Assembly: GCA_963693285.1 (NCBI GenBank)
Contig: OY848930.1
Location: 3,348,001-3,412,000 of the forward strand
Source of the DNA: Xestospongia muta
Lineage: Eukaryota > Porifera > Demospongiae > Haplosclerida > Petrosiidae
Length of the DNA: 64,000 nt
Direction: 5' to 3'
Position 1 is the stretch's first letter, and each line of letters starts with the position of its first letter. Positions 49,554-61,529 of the stretch are shown in pieces. Below the pieces are notes generated by a model, which searched no databases, had not been told where the DNA came from, and worked only from the letters and a program-made list of their open reading frames with translations. The position numbers and the translations under genes were made by a program.

Positions 49554-52500
49554 ATGACATCATTTCAGAGTATGATGTTGGTTATACTTGTTATTGCTTT
49601 TTTAAACTGTATTAAACCACTTTCTACTCATATTGTCCAAATTAATACAAGTAATCAACTTTGGTTCTGGTTATGTAGTGATAATATACCACTGCAAAAT
49701 AACTTGACACTTCATTTGACACAACGTAACTACATATTTCATAACATGACCTTCTGTCTTATTGAAAATGTTAGTAATGTTACATTAAAAGGAGTGGGAT
49801 CTGATGAGAAATCATCAATTAAATGTCAATTACAACATGATTCAACTACTGGTTTTGGCTTTGTCAATATATCCAGTATTACTTTAGAAAACTTAGAGTT
49901 TACTGGATGTGGAGCAACGATAACAAAGTCAGCTGTGGCATTCTTTAATGACACACACCCACATTTAGGATATAAACAGAAAGCATTACTGGTATTTAAC
50001 CATTGCCACAATATAACGATACAACATGTTACTATCACCAACTATATTGGATACGCTATCTTTATGTTAAATCCTCTTAACTCATCATTAATGAATCATG
50101 TTAGAGTCACAATCGGAGGAGGTGGTGACTGTACTGATTCTGATATGTTTGCTTGTGCTGGTAGTGGTATATTTGTAATGTTTAAAGACACTCAACAAAC
50201 CTCTCCTGATATGGCACCTGTTAATGTTATATTGGCACAGTCTAATCTTCGATTCAACTATAATGTTATACCAAATGTACCTCCCTTGACTCTTATAGGA
50301 CATGACATATGTAATCTTCCTGTGGTTGGTGCTGGTGGTCTAACAGTACTGTTTAATCAGTCATTTCTGGCTAGATTTTTAAGTCAAAATACAAAGATTG
50401 GTTTTGACTTTGGTAATGGTGGAACAGTATCAGGAAATATATTAGTGATATTTTATAATGGTATGGTCAACTCTCAACTGTCACTGACAGATACTAATAT
50501 ATTTAGTGGATATCTTCTTCCTACAACTAATCAAATTGGTGGTGCATGTCTTACTATTATCTCAACTTTGTGTCAAACATGTCCTTTTAGTAGTAAAAAC
50601 GAATTTCCAGTTTGGACACCAATTTCTTTAAACAATGTCCAAATAGTTGCTTGTGAGTCTGGAACTGACAAGGCAACAGTGTTTACTCATGTGAAATATG
50701 GAGGAGGAATCTATCTGAATATTTTTGAATTTTGTGGAGCTAGATCAATTGTCTTGCTACTTAAAAGAGTCCAATTCAAAAAAAAATATGCTTACAAATC
50801 TGGATCTTGTCTTTATGCTTTTATAACAAACTCTGTCTTAAGAGACAGCAATATATCTATAATAATAGAAGATGTTGAAATACGATCAAATCATCGAGGT
50901 CCTGCTAGTTACACACTATATTCTACAGTTGCAGGTTTAACATTAATTAATTGGAACAATGTTACATTTAGAGGAAACAGTAATTTTACTAAAAATGACT
51001 CTCCAATGATTGCAGCATATGAGAGCAATATACACATGACAGGACAACTATTGTTTAAAAAGAATGTTGGTACAACAGGAGCTGCCATACAACTATTTTC
51101 CTCGTTCCTTATTCTTTATGAACCACTGATTGCTAAATTCCGTGACAATAGTGCTTTATTATATGGTGGAGCTATATATGCTGATAATGTAGTGATCCCT
51201 GGTCATCATAGATGTGTAATACAAATTAACACTAACAAAACAGACCTACACAATATAAACATTATATTGAAATTTAAAGGGAACGTAGCAGGACTTGCAG
51301 GAAACAACATTTATGCTACTCCTCTTTACAATTGTTCCTTTCTTTATCCACAACATGATAAGTTTGAATTAGTCCACTTTGACTGGAAATCAATTGCACA
51401 TTTTGATACACCAAATTCTCTCAACAATGGACTAAAACCAATGTCTTCTCAACCAGTCAAAATATGCTCTTGTTATCTTAACAACAATACAAGTAAAATG
51501 GACAAATACTGCTCTCATTTGTATGCTATTCCTGATATTATTAGTACATATGCTGGTAAGACAATAACAATGTCATTGTGTGCTGTTGATGATTCTGGTA
51601 TCATTGTTTACTCTCCTGCTGTTCTTTCTATAACAAATTATCACCATAAACGAGATAAATTGTCAGAAAATGTACTGTATTTAAAACAAGGACAAACACT
51701 TGTACCTTTGTCAGGAACTAACTGTACACAAATTCATTACAATATCCTTAGTAAACTAGATGAATTCAAACATGGAAGGCTTAACATTGCAACACCAGGT
51801 AGTCCACCATCTTGGTCAGCTGAACTTTGTGTACATCCTTGTCCAATGGGATTTATGTTAAAAGGAAATGAGTGTGTATGTGACAGTTTCATTGCTGACA
51901 TGTTACCCTCTACAAAATGTAATATTACTACAACAACTATTTCAATATATGCTGGTCTATGGTTTGGTCAAATATCTTCTGGGAATAAGAGTAAGTTGGG
52001 ATTTGCCTCAGTTTGTCCTCCTGGTAACTGTAAAATCGACACACTACTATTTAATGTGACAGATCCCTTCTCTATTTGTGAGTCCAGTAAGATGGGCGTT
52101 CTCTGTTCGCAATGTCAACATAATATGAGCATTGTATTTGGTAGTACAGAATGTAGACCATGCTCTGATCTGTGGTTAATTACAATAGTCGGATATGCTT
52201 TATCTGGTCTGCTACTGGTAGCAATAATGCTTGCACTACCTCTGACTATATCAGAAGGACCATTAACTGGTATCATAATAGCTATGAATATCACTTCTGT
52301 TTCAACTATTGATTATTTGGATAGTAACAATTGGTTTGTGTACACTGCTAGAGTCTTTGTTTCTCTTATGAACCTTAATCTAGGTTTTCCAATGTGTTTG
52401 TACAATGGAATGACACTAACTGTTAAAACTGCTATACAATTTGTTTATCCAGTCTACTTGTGGGTTTTGGTAATTGGATTCATCATATTCAGTCATTATT

Positions 52501-53291
52501 CAACAAGAATCTCAAACAGAACAGCAAGTTATTCTGTTCAAGTCCTGGCTAGTCTCATCCACCTCTCCTTCTCCAAAGTTCTCATCACTTGTATAGACAT
52601 CATAGCTTATATTCCTATTCATACATCACAAGAAGGAACAGTGGTAGTGTGGTATGGTGATGGTGATGTTGAATATCTCTCCAGTCCTCAACATATTATT
52701 CTGTTTACTGTAACTGTGATAAGTTTGTTGTTGTATATAGTACCTTACATATTGTTTGTTACTTTTGGCAGATATTGTATGAGATGGAGATGTGTAAATA
52801 AGTACTTGCGTCCATTTCTAGAGGCTTTTCAAGGTCCCTACAAACAAGGACAAGGTTATTGGTATGGAGTGAGGATGATAGTTGTTATATATGTCTATTT
52901 GATGTGGACAGTCTTTAGAGGATATAATTTTAATCTAATGCTGTTCATGCAACTAACACCAGTTATTATATTGTGCATCATCCAGGCATCTCTTAAACCA
53001 TTTCGTAGTTCCAGGTTAAACCATGTTGATACATTTTGTCTGGTATTGTCTATATGTCAACTTCAGTCAGCTCTTGTGTTTGGTGGTAGGTATTACTTGT
53101 TGTCTTTTGTGATGGCTTCATTTAACTACATAATTCTTATTTTATTAATGGTTGTGTTAGGATGTCAATGTTGGCAGAAATTGAAATGCAAGTTGAGAAG
53201 AGAAAGAAGCCATGGTCATGGTCATGTGATTGTCTCAGTGGATGAAGAGGATGATGAGATGAGACAAGCTCTTTTATTACTTACTGATTAA
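49554..53291 (+). CDS. Beta-solenoid ectodomain / Cys-rich / multi-TM receptor-like protein, copy 2 (intact)
   Basis: A single uninterrupted coding exon of 1245 codons, ATG at 49554 just after the conserved acceptor. Residues 1-25 form a hydrophobic signal; 30-590 are a repetitive beta-rich ectodomain with recurring N-x-S/T sites and motifs like GGAIYADN (about residue 538) reminiscent of right-handed beta-helix or POMP-type repeats; 750-868 are Cys-rich (VHPCPMGFMLKGNECVC, VCPPGNCK, CSQCQHNMSIVFGSTECRPC). From about 870 there are roughly 8 hydrophobic segments, from LITIVGYALSGLLLVAIML to YIILILLMVVLGC, with PFLEAFQGPYKQGQGYWYG on an inner loop. A basic then acidic short tail ends DEEDDEMRQALLLLTD. 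It is not a classical GPCR by any motif I can see. Likely a surface receptor or channel of unknown function. Confidence 0.8.
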   Translation: MTSFQSMMLVILVIAFLNCIKPLSTHIVQINTSNQLWFWLCSDNIPLQNNLTLHLTQRNYIFHNMTFCLIENVSNVTLKGVGSDEKSSIKCQLQHDSTTGFGFVNISSITLENLEFTGCGATITKSAVAFFNDTHPHLGYKQKALLVFNHCHNITIQHVTITNYIGYAIFMLNPLNSSLMNHVRVTIGGGGDCTDSDMFACAGSGIFVMFKDTQQTSPDMAPVNVILAQSNLRFNYNVIPNVPPLTLIGHDICNLPVVGAGGLTVLFNQSFLARFLSQNTKIGFDFGNGGTVSGNILVIFYNGMVNSQLSLTDTNIFSGYLLPTTNQIGGACLTIISTLCQTCPFSSKNEFPVWTPISLNNVQIVACESGTDKATVFTHVKYGGGIYLNIFEFCGARSIVLLLKRVQFKKKYAYKSGSCLYAFITNSVLRDSNISIIIEDVEIRSNHRGPASYTLYSTVAGLTLINWNNVTFRGNSNFTKNDSPMIAAYESNIHMTGQLLFKKNVGTTGAAIQLFSSFLILYEPLIAKFRDNSALLYGGAIYADNVVIPGHHRCVIQINTNKTDLHNINIILKFKGNVAGLAGNNIYATPLYNCSFLYPQHDKFELVHFDWKSIAHFDTPNSLNNGLKPMSSQPVKICSCYLNNNTSKMDKYCSHLYAIPDIISTYAGKTITMSLCAVDDSGIIVYSPAVLSITNYHHKRDKLSENVLYLKQGQTLVPLSGTNCTQIHYNILSKLDEFKHGRLNIATPGSPPSWSAELCVHPCPMGFMLKGNECVCDSFIADMLPSTKCNITTTTISIYAGLWFGQISSGNKSKLGFASVCPPGNCKIDTLLFNVTDPFSICESSKMGVLCSQCQHNMSIVFGSTECRPCSDLWLITIVGYALSGLLLVAIMLALPLTISEGPLTGIIIAMNITSVSTIDYLDSNNWFVYTARVFVSLMNLNLGFPMCLYNGMTLTVKTAIQFVYPVYLWVLVIGFIIFSHYSTRISNRTASYSVQVLASLIHLSFSKVLITCIDIIAYIPIHTSQEGTVVVWYGDGDVEYLSSPQHIILFTVTVISLLLYIVPYILFVTFGRYCMRWRCVNKYLRPFLEAFQGPYKQGQGYWYGVRMIVVIYVYLMWTVFRGYNFNLMLFMQLTPVIILCIIQASLKPFRSSRLNHVDTFCLVLSICQLQSALVFGGRYYLLSFVMASFNYIILILLMVVLGCQCWQKLKCKLRRERSHGHGHVIVSVDEEDDEMRQALLLLTD

Positions 53292-53519
53292 GTTTAGTCA
53301 TATCCTCAGTTATATGTATTAAAACGTTTGTATATAATTTTGTAGCTTAGATATAATAATGATTGTTTGGAAATTTTAGAAAACTAATTCATGAGTGATG
53401 AATGTATGCAAGTTCATCAAAACACACACTGACCTAGTTCCTTATGCAGTTACACAACCTCTACAACACAATTAAAGAATTTTAATAATATAGTAGTTTG
53501 TTATCTGACTAATCATAAG

Positions 53520-53915
53520 GAAGCTCAGTATGCAGATAAAGTCTTCTTCCGTGTTGCTGATCCCGTTACTGAAGTCTACATCAAAGATATGTGTCCTGAT
53601 ACAATTGATCTATATGTTTTCTACGCAGATGACAAAAAATGCCATGATACATATGTCCTGATGGCTGAGGCATGTCTGTTGAATGCATGTAAGGGTCTCT
53701 ATGTTGTTGCAACCTTCTATGTTTGTCCTGGTATCTTTCATTTCATCAAGATATCAAAGTAGTCCTTTAACAAAGTGACTATTTTGGCCTTATACATTCT
53801 TAGAAACTACTGATCAATATGGTTATTCTCCTTTACTTAGAATCAAGGCATACATGATCCCTCTTGTATCAACAGAAGATTTTCTCTTTGCTAACTTGGG
53901 AATAGATACTCCTGT
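53520..53915 (+). repeat. Shared 3' flank with unknown coding remnants (copy at 53.5 kb)
   Basis: Aligns with 57100-57520 and 13055-13287. Codon-like segments: AQYADKVFFRVADPVTEVYI, CHDTYVLMAEACLL, YVVATFYVCPGIFHF, then IPLVSTEDFLFANLGIDTP. Stops and shifts interrupt it here. It runs to about 53915, where it joins the inverted half of copy 3. Confidence 0.65.
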
Positions 53916-53916
53916 G

Positions 53917-55440
53917 GTACCAACATTCTTTTTAAACAATAGTTGTCCTGTCATGTGTATATTGTTCTTATATGCTGCAATCATTGGAGAGTCATTTTCA
54001 GTAAAATGGCTGTTGCCTCTAAATGTAACATTGTTCCAATTAATTAATGTTAAACCTGCAACTGTAGAATATAGTGTGTAACTAGCAGGACCTTGAAAAT
54101 TTGATCTTATTTCAACATCTTCTATTATTATAGATATATTGCTGTCTCTTAAGACAGAGTTTGTTACAAAAGCATAAAGACCAGATCCAGATTTGTAAGC
54201 ATAGTTTTGTATGTATTGCACTCTTTTAAGTAGCAAGACAATTGATCTAGCTCCACAAAATTCAAAAATATTGAGAGATAGAATCCTCCTCCATATTTGG
54301 TCCGAGTAAACTCTGTTGGCAATTAGTTCCAGACTCACAACTAACTGTATAAATATTATTTAAAGCAATTGGTGTCCAAATTGGAAATTCTTTTGAACTA
54401 CTAAATGAACATGTTTGAAACAAAGTTGAGATAATAGTAAGACATGCACCACCAATTTGATTAGTTGTAGGAAGAAGATATCCACTAAATATCTCAGTAT
54501 CTGTCAGCGACAGTTGAGAGTTGATCATACCATTATAAAATATTACTAATATATTTCCTGATACTGTTCCAACATTACCAAAGAAATCACCAATTTGTGT
54601 ACTTTGACTTGAAAATCTAGCCAAAAATGACTGATTATACAGTACTGTTAGACCATCAGCACTAACCACAGGAAGACTACATATGTCATGTCCTATAAGA
54701 GTCAAGGGAGGTACATTTGGTATAACATTAAAGTTGAATCGAAGGTATGTTTGTGACAATATAACATTAACTGGTGCCATATCAGGAGAGGTTTGTTGAG
54801 TGTCTTTAAACATTACAAATATACCACTACCAGCACAAGCAAACATACCAGAATCAGTACAGTCACCACCTCCTCTGGTTGTGACTCTAACATGATTCAT
54901 TAATGATGGGTTAAGAGGATTTAACATAAAGATAGCGTATCCAATAAAGTTGGTGATAGTAACATGTTGTATCGTTATATTGTGGCAATGGTTAAATACC
55001 AGTAATGCTTTCTGTTTATATCCTAAATGTGGGTGTGTGTCATTAAAGAATGCCACAGCTGACTTTGTTATTGTTGCTCCACATCCAGTAAACTCTAAGT
55101 TTTCTAAAGTAACACTGGATATATTGACAAAGCCAAAACCAGTAGTTGAGTCATGTTGTAATTGACATTTAATTGATGATTTCCCATCAGATCCCACTCC
55201 TTTTAATGTAACATTACTAACATTTTCAATAAGACAGAAGATCATGTTATGAAATATGTAGTTACGTTGTGTCAAATGAAGTGTCAAGTTATTTTGCAGT
55301 GGTATATTATGACTACATAACCAGAACCAAAGTTGATTACTTGTATTAATTTGGACAATATGAGTAGAAAGTGGTTTAATAAAGTTTAAAAGAGCAATAA
55401 CAAGTATAACCAATATCATACTCTGAAATGATGCTATTGT
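53917..55440 (-). pseudogene. Copy 3, inverted 5' half of the multi-TM family
   Basis: Minus strand, from about 55440 down to 53917. It matches the first ~500 codons of the intact gene (FWLCSHNIPLQNNLTLHLTQ ... GQLLFKKNVGTTG), then breaks into 3' flank sequence. The start codon is lost (ATG ACA in copy 2 is ATA GCA here, near 55434) and the conserved acceptor CCTTGTAG is CCTTGTAA. A shift of frame occurs near 54300 (ESGTN / LELIANRVYSD). It is the missing 5' part of the plus-strand fragment that follows, so an internal inversion split the gene. Confidence 0.85.
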
Positions 55441-55529
55441 TTTATGACAATATCTTACAAGGAACAGTGGCAGTTATTAAATAAGATCAAATTGTCAAGT
55501 TCCTGCTAGTTACACACTATAGATAAGGC

Positions 55530-56872
55530 TTAATATTGCAACACCAGGTAGTCCACCATCTTGGTCAGGTGAACTTTATGTACATGGATTTATGTTAAAA
55601 GGAGATGAGTGTGGATATGATAGTTTCATTGCTGACATGTTACCCTCTACAAAATGTAATATTACTACAACAACTATTTCAATATATTCTGGTCAATGGT
55701 TGGGTCATATATCTTCTGACAATATGAGTAAGTTGGGATTTGCCTCAGTTTGTCCTCCTGGTAACTGTAAAACTGACACGCTACTATTTAATGTGACAGA
55801 TCTCTTCTCTATTTGTGAGTCCAGTAAGATGGGTATTCTCTGTTCACAATGTCAACATAATATGAGCATTGTATTTGGTAGTACAGAATGTAGACCATGC
55901 TCTGATCTGTGGTTAATTACAATAGTCGGATATGCTTTATCTGGTCTGCTACTGGTAGCAATAATGCTTGCACTACCTCTGACTATATCAGAAGGACCAT
56001 TAGCTGGTATCATAATAGCTATGAATATCACTTCTGTTTCAACTATTGATTATTTGGATAGTAACAATTGGTTTGTGTACACTGCTAGAGTCTTTGTTTC
56101 CCTCATGAACCTTAATTTAGGTTTCCAATGAGTTTGTACAATGGAATGACACCAACTGTTAAAACTGCTATACAATTTGTTTATCCAGTCTACTTGTGGG
56201 TTTTGGTAATTGGATTCATCATATTCAGTCATTACTCAACAAGAATCTCAAACAGAACAGCAAGTTATTCTGTTCAAGTCCTGGCTAGTCTCATCCACCT
56301 CTCCTTCTCCAAAGTTCTCATCACTTGTATAGACATCATAGCTTATGTTCCTGTTCATACATCACAAGAAGGAACAATGGTAGTGTGGTACATTCATTTC
56401 TAGAGGCTTTCAAGGTCCCTACAAACAAGGACAAGGTTACTGGTATGGAGTGAGGATGATAGTTGTTGTATATGTCTATTTGATGTGGGCAGTCTTTAGA
56501 AGATATAATTTTAACCTAATGTTGTTCATGTAACTAATACCAGTTATTATATTGTGCATCATTCAGGCATCTCTTAAACCATTTCGTAGTTCCTGGTTAA
56601 ACCATGTTGATATATTTTGTTTGATACTGTCCATATGTCAACTTCTGTTGGCTCTAGTGTTTGGTAGTAGACATTACTGGTTGTCTTTTGTGATGGCTTC
56701 GATTAACTACATAATTCTTATTTTATTAATGGTTGTGATGGGTCAATGTTGGCAGAAATTGAAATACAAGTTGAGAAGAGAAAGAAGTCATTATCATGGT
56801 CAAGTAGTTATCCCTGTGGTTGAAGAGGATGATGAGATGAGACAAGCTCTTTTATTACTCAATGAGTAAGTT
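55530..56872 (+). pseudogene. Copy 3, 3' half of the multi-TM family
   Basis: Plus strand, from NIATPGSPPSWSGELYVHG to the family's acidic tail DEMRQALLLLNE. Changes from copy 2: a 12-bp in-frame deletion removing the PCPM residues; a 1-bp deletion near 56124 (GGTTTCC for GGTTTTCC); a deletion of about 160 bp after MVVWY (near 56390) with a frame change; CAA to TAA at about 56530; a TGG to GGT-type small deletion near 56740. Several independent lesions show long decay. Together with 53917-55440 it once formed a complete gene. Confidence 0.85.
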
Positions 56873-57099
56873 TAGTCATATCCTCAGTTATATGTATTAG
56901 AAAGTTTGCATGTAATTTGTAGCGTAGATATATAAAGATTGTTTGGGAATTTATAAAACAAATTCATGAGTGTAGATTGTATGCAAGTTCATTACAACAC
57001 ACACTGATTTAGTTTCTTATGCAGTTACACAACCTCTACAACACAATTAAAGAATTTTAATTAATAATATAGTAGTTTGTTAATTGACTAATCATAAGG

Positions 57100-57640
57100 A
57101 AGCTCAGTATGCAGATAAAGTCCTCTTCGGTGCACCTGGTCCAGTTACTGAAGTCTATATCAATGGTTATGTGTCCAGATGCAATGGATCTGTATCTTTT
57201 CTATAGTATTAATGATGTCAAAAAATGTCATGATACACATGTCCTGATGACTGAGGCATGTCTGTTTTATGCCTGTAAGGGTCTCTCCACATTCTTAATA
57301 GTCTCCATCTTCTACAGTAATCCTGGAGTTTTTCATCAAGCTATTAAAGGAGTCCTTAAACAAGATGACTTTTTTGGCCTTATACATTCTTAGAAACTAC
57401 TGATAATTATGGTTATTCTCCTTTAATTAGGTATCAAAACATATATGCTCCCTGCTGTATCAGCATCAATTGTCTCTTTGCTAACTTGGAAGTAGATATA
57501 TCATTTCCTGGTCTACAACCTTTGAAGCTACTGAACCCTCCATATTGGTATTGTTATCCTACATGCAAAGTATTTATAGAAGAAATATCTCTATGTAGAT
57601 TCTTTGATTCTAACACAGCCAAGTAATGCAGTCACTGGAA
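57100..57640 (+). repeat. Shared 3' flank with the best-kept unknown coding remnant
   Basis: Frame 57109-57393 reads DAMDLYLFYSINDVKKCHD, THVLMTEACLFYACKGLSTF, SNPGVFHQAIKGVLKQDDFF and stops. A further open piece (about 57465-57625) reads INCLFANLEVDISFPGLQPL then NPPYWYCYPTCKVFIEEI. Related pieces follow copy 2 and the 12.5-kb fragment. Gene family not recognised; it may be an independent neighbour gene carried with the unit. Confidence 0.5.
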
Positions 57641-57649
57641 TATCTACAT

Positions 57650-59230
57650 TCTACATTCCTGTTAATGTTTTAAGGAAGTCAAACATTCTATCTCCCTTCA
57701 ATTGGCACTAATTGATAAAGAAGTCAGTGCAAAAAAATTAATGCATTAATGACAAACAAGATATAAGTAAACATGGAATCACAATTGTCATTGTCAACCT
57801 TCAAGAGACATCTCTGATCATATGGAGTCGAATATATAAATATTGTTGACCTCGATATTAAGAAAGGAAACATTGCTAGCTCTTATTTTTATTACTGTAG
57901 TTATTAAGATCATTATTACTTTGGTGCTTTTCCTCAAAGAGAATCAAAATTGAGACTAAACTCAATCTAACAAGGGAAGATGTAGATGATGTTTCAAACA
58001 GGCAAGTACAAGTTGAAGAGAATATCAGCAACTTAAAATACACGTGTAACTAAAGAAATAATTTGCTGCATTTTGTGTACAAATGCTCTTCATAACTCAC
58101 TAAAGATTTATATGTATATATAGTTTGTTGACTATTATTTAGCAAATAAAGATAAGAGGCACAGAGTTTAGTTCAGTAACATTTAATTATTTACTCAAAT
58201 TTGACAGTTTCTCAATAAGAATAGGCTAGCTATCCAGTGTTCTTAATGTAGTTACTGATTAACATCAAGATGGCAAGTCAGTACTATCTATAAATGATGC
58301 ACATGTACATGCTATATTAAAAGAGTACACTCAAACTGATCTACATCCAGCAATAATCCTAACTGTTTTCAATCTTGTATCAACTCAATAACTACCTCTA
58401 TGTCTGATACATGTACATAAAGACACACCCCATTATGTTACAGTTTATTTCAATAATAATCTAACCTGATTGAACTAGAAATGTCTTAGCAGACTTTGGT
58501 AACTCCTCCTTGTGATACAATATCTGTAGACCTTCAACCTCCTGACTTTTAGTAGAGGACAATTATAATATATATACATTTAAATCTACACTGATAAACT
58601 TGTATAAATTATAACTTATAAGTACAACTTACTTAACATCTTTTATGTCTGATAACTTCTTGATTTGTTTTCATCTCTTCTTCATGCAAATGCATTAAGA
58701 GAAGAGTCATTTTGTTACAGTCCTATACAGAAAACTGTATCTGCAGTATAATCAATACTCATTAAGCTATAATGTGTTAGGATATGGTACAATATTTGCA
58801 GTATTGGATGCAATACCAAGTGCTTTATTTGTACTATATGTTATCATGCTACAAACACATAATTCCGACAAAAAACTTTGAAAGATAACTTGACTATTAA
58901 TATAAAGATATAACATGCACTGAAATATGCAAAGACATAAATATACTGACAAAAAATGAAACTCCTGGACACCTGTGTGCAATTTATAAACTAATCTAAT
59001 GGGAAATGTTTAGTATATCTGCAATGAATAATCCATTAGAAAAATTGTGAACAAACATATCCTTGTTATTTCTTAATCCAAATATGACCTATATTTGTTT
59101 ATGGCAGTAAAAGTTCATGGTATTTACTGACTACAAATTGGATACTCAAATCTTCTAATGTGAGATATAGAAACTTTTATTAGTGTTATTATTGACACAA
59201 CTATTGATATAAAAGACAAAATAGGTTCTC
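57650..59230. other. Intergenic spacer of unit 3, no gene seen
   Basis: 58010-58170 matches the unit 1 spacer (46195-46380). AT-rich; a minus frame at 58767-58982 has no recognised domain or paralogous support. Confidence 0.55.
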
Positions 59231-59232
59231 AA

Positions 59233-59448
59233 TTAAACCAAAGCACATTTGATTTCATCACTGTACACTACAGCAAAATCTGTCATCTTACTCCTTACAT
59301 ACTTTCTTGATGACAGCTTTCCACATTCTTCTTTACTCACAACTTTAAGTGAATCATAGCTCAAAGGTATACAAGGATTACCATCACTGACTACAGTGGT
59401 ATGACACCTACATGTGTACAAATAAACTATGCATACTAATAAAAACAA
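59233..59448 (-). CDS. Small unknown exon or gene (71 codons)
   Basis: Minus strand open frame with a hydrophobic start (MFLLVCIVYLYTCRC), then DGNPCIPLSYDSLKVVSKEE, CGKLSSRKYVRSKMTDF. The second half is conserved at 47335-47540. Its cysteines and leader suggest a small secreted or membrane product, but it may be an exon of a larger lost gene. The first codon is TTG-like in context, so the true start is unclear. Confidence 0.35.
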   Translation of the reverse strand: MFLLVCIVYLYTCRCHTTVVSDGNPCIPLSYDSLKVVSKEECGKLSSRKYVRSKMTDFAVVYSDEIKCALV

Positions 59449-59449
59449 T

Positions 59450-61520
59450 ATTGATTAATTGATAACTTTTTGTTTTGAGATATTTATAATAATACTTTCC
59501 ATAATCTTAAAGATACATCTCAGTATACATGTATGCACAAAAGGATATCACATATCTGCATACACACCCACCTGATGTGTGCCATGAAATGTTTTTGAAT
59601 ATTAGAATTTGTATTTTCAAATTCATAACAGGTATTAGCCCACCATGGGCCAAGCTTCTCAGCCTCAGGTAAATGTAAGAGATAGTTTAAGTTGATAATA
59701 TCATATATTTTGTCTATAAGTCCACATTTCTACATCATTCATAATATGACTATACTAAACGTACATCATTCATAATATGACTATACTAAACGTACAAAGT
59801 CATGGAATCTATATCCTGTTTTCAACAAATTAAAGTATATAAGTTGTAAATGGCTACATTTCCAAGCTCACTTAAATCTAGATCTGTGTTAATTTGGTAT
59901 AGATATTGCAAATCTTAGAATGGAATTCTTGGTAAAGGTAACACTAACTCTGAGCACTATTGATGTTTTAGACCAGTCAGTGTTGATATTATAGATACAA
60001 TCTGGCCATCTATTTAATCAGATTTATAGTTATAGAAGTTGCTACTACTTTCATTTATCTAAGGACATGATTTAGAATAAGAATGCAATAAGAACTATAT
60101 ATCAACTTTCCCAGTCTCTAGTCAGTCAATTCAGGTAGCTTATTTTGGTGAGATCTTAAATTTGGCATGTGTTGATTCTTCGCTCCAAATTTCAGACAAT
60201 TTTCCTTTCTCAGCATTTGTAATATGCACCAATACAATTAGGTCTGCTACATACAATATATAATTACCACCAGAATCTGTGAGTCCATGTTGAGACTGTG
60301 GAAGTAAAGAATTGTGATAGCCATTTCTAATAGATAGATATGCTATCAGATTGTTGTAGCAAGTGCTCCATCAAGATAGCCAGAAAACAGACAGCTGAGG
60401 AAGAGCGTACATGTGTTGAAAAACATGTAGAGTACTTGGGAGTATTGACATTGTATATGCTATAGCCTTTAATTGCCATAAATCTTTAATTAAAAGAACA
60501 ATGTGTAATGTACATAAATAATAACACTTTCAGCAGAAGGGGAGATGAAGATAAAAGAAGTGGCTAAAATAACTAGTAGCCAAATATTCATTGGAAACTG
60601 TAACATCATGATTATTGTATACTTCTTAAGGTAAATGATCATGATGTTAAATAAAATCTCACTTATAATGAAATAAATAATTTTGTTTTTATAATTAATA
60701 TAAAGCACTGTTTGTGGCAAAATTAAATATTGCAATAATGGGACTGGCTCAGTTGCTTCCATATATAACAGACCCACAATATACAACCAAAATCAGGAAC
60801 CTAACTCAACTGGAAATATCTCACTGATGCTCTATTCTAAGAGATGGCTTGTGGCAATATTAATTTTGTCATAAATTGGGCGCCATAAATTAAGTAGCAT
60901 ATATTGTATTAGCAATTTAGCTATTACATATCTCCAATGTTTTTTTACACCAATTATTATGTAAAAATATGATTTTATTACTTAAATACAATATGTGTCT
61001 CAAACTCTATAAAATTGACTTTGTCAAGTATAAACATACATTTATAATATCATCTACTTTTATATCTTAATATTGTAATCATCCTCCATTTCCTGCCAAT
61101 AATTATCTCCATTATTATGTACACATTTATTAAATTCATACATTCACATTCATATTATCATGTATGCTAGTAGCTGCCTATTAATTTCTCAATAAAATAT
61201 GGCATTTTGTGCCAGTCATAGTGTAAATAATAATAGTAACATCTGTTAAACTGTGTCCTAAATATATGTAGATATATCTGGTTTGTTTTGATTCCAGTCA
61301 GTCAGTTAGAATATGTTTCTAAATGTTTACATTATTGCTTGTAAGTTGTTATCATAGCAGATAGATATCGATAGCTTAGTCAATATTTGGTTCTCAGCTA
61401 TTTTAGTGTCAATGTTTAAATACATAGCTTGTTAATGGATCACTTAGTTACTTAATAGGTACTAATTCAAATATTAAAGACTAGATACTAGTCTATGTTA
61501 CATATAAAATATTTTAAACT
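59450..61520. other. Intergenic spacer with inverted copies of unit 1 spacer
   Basis: 59820-59990 is the reverse complement-type match to 48600-48760; 60375-60625 (plus) is the inverted match to 48255-48058. A 22-bp direct repeat (ACATCATTCATAATATGACT..) lies at about 59732-59795. Otherwise no gene seen. Confidence 0.5.
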
Positions 61521-61529
61521 CTGTAAAAA

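Noticed and set aside
49826..50041. Minus-strand 71-codon frame seen in every multi-TM copy
   Set aside because: It recurs only because the sense gene is duplicated; it is an antisense shadow of a conserved ectodomain stretch.
49554..53291. Multi-TM family as an ordinary GPCR
   Set aside because: No GPS, no DRY/NPxxY or class B motifs, and more than seven hydrophobic segments by eye; left as unknown family.
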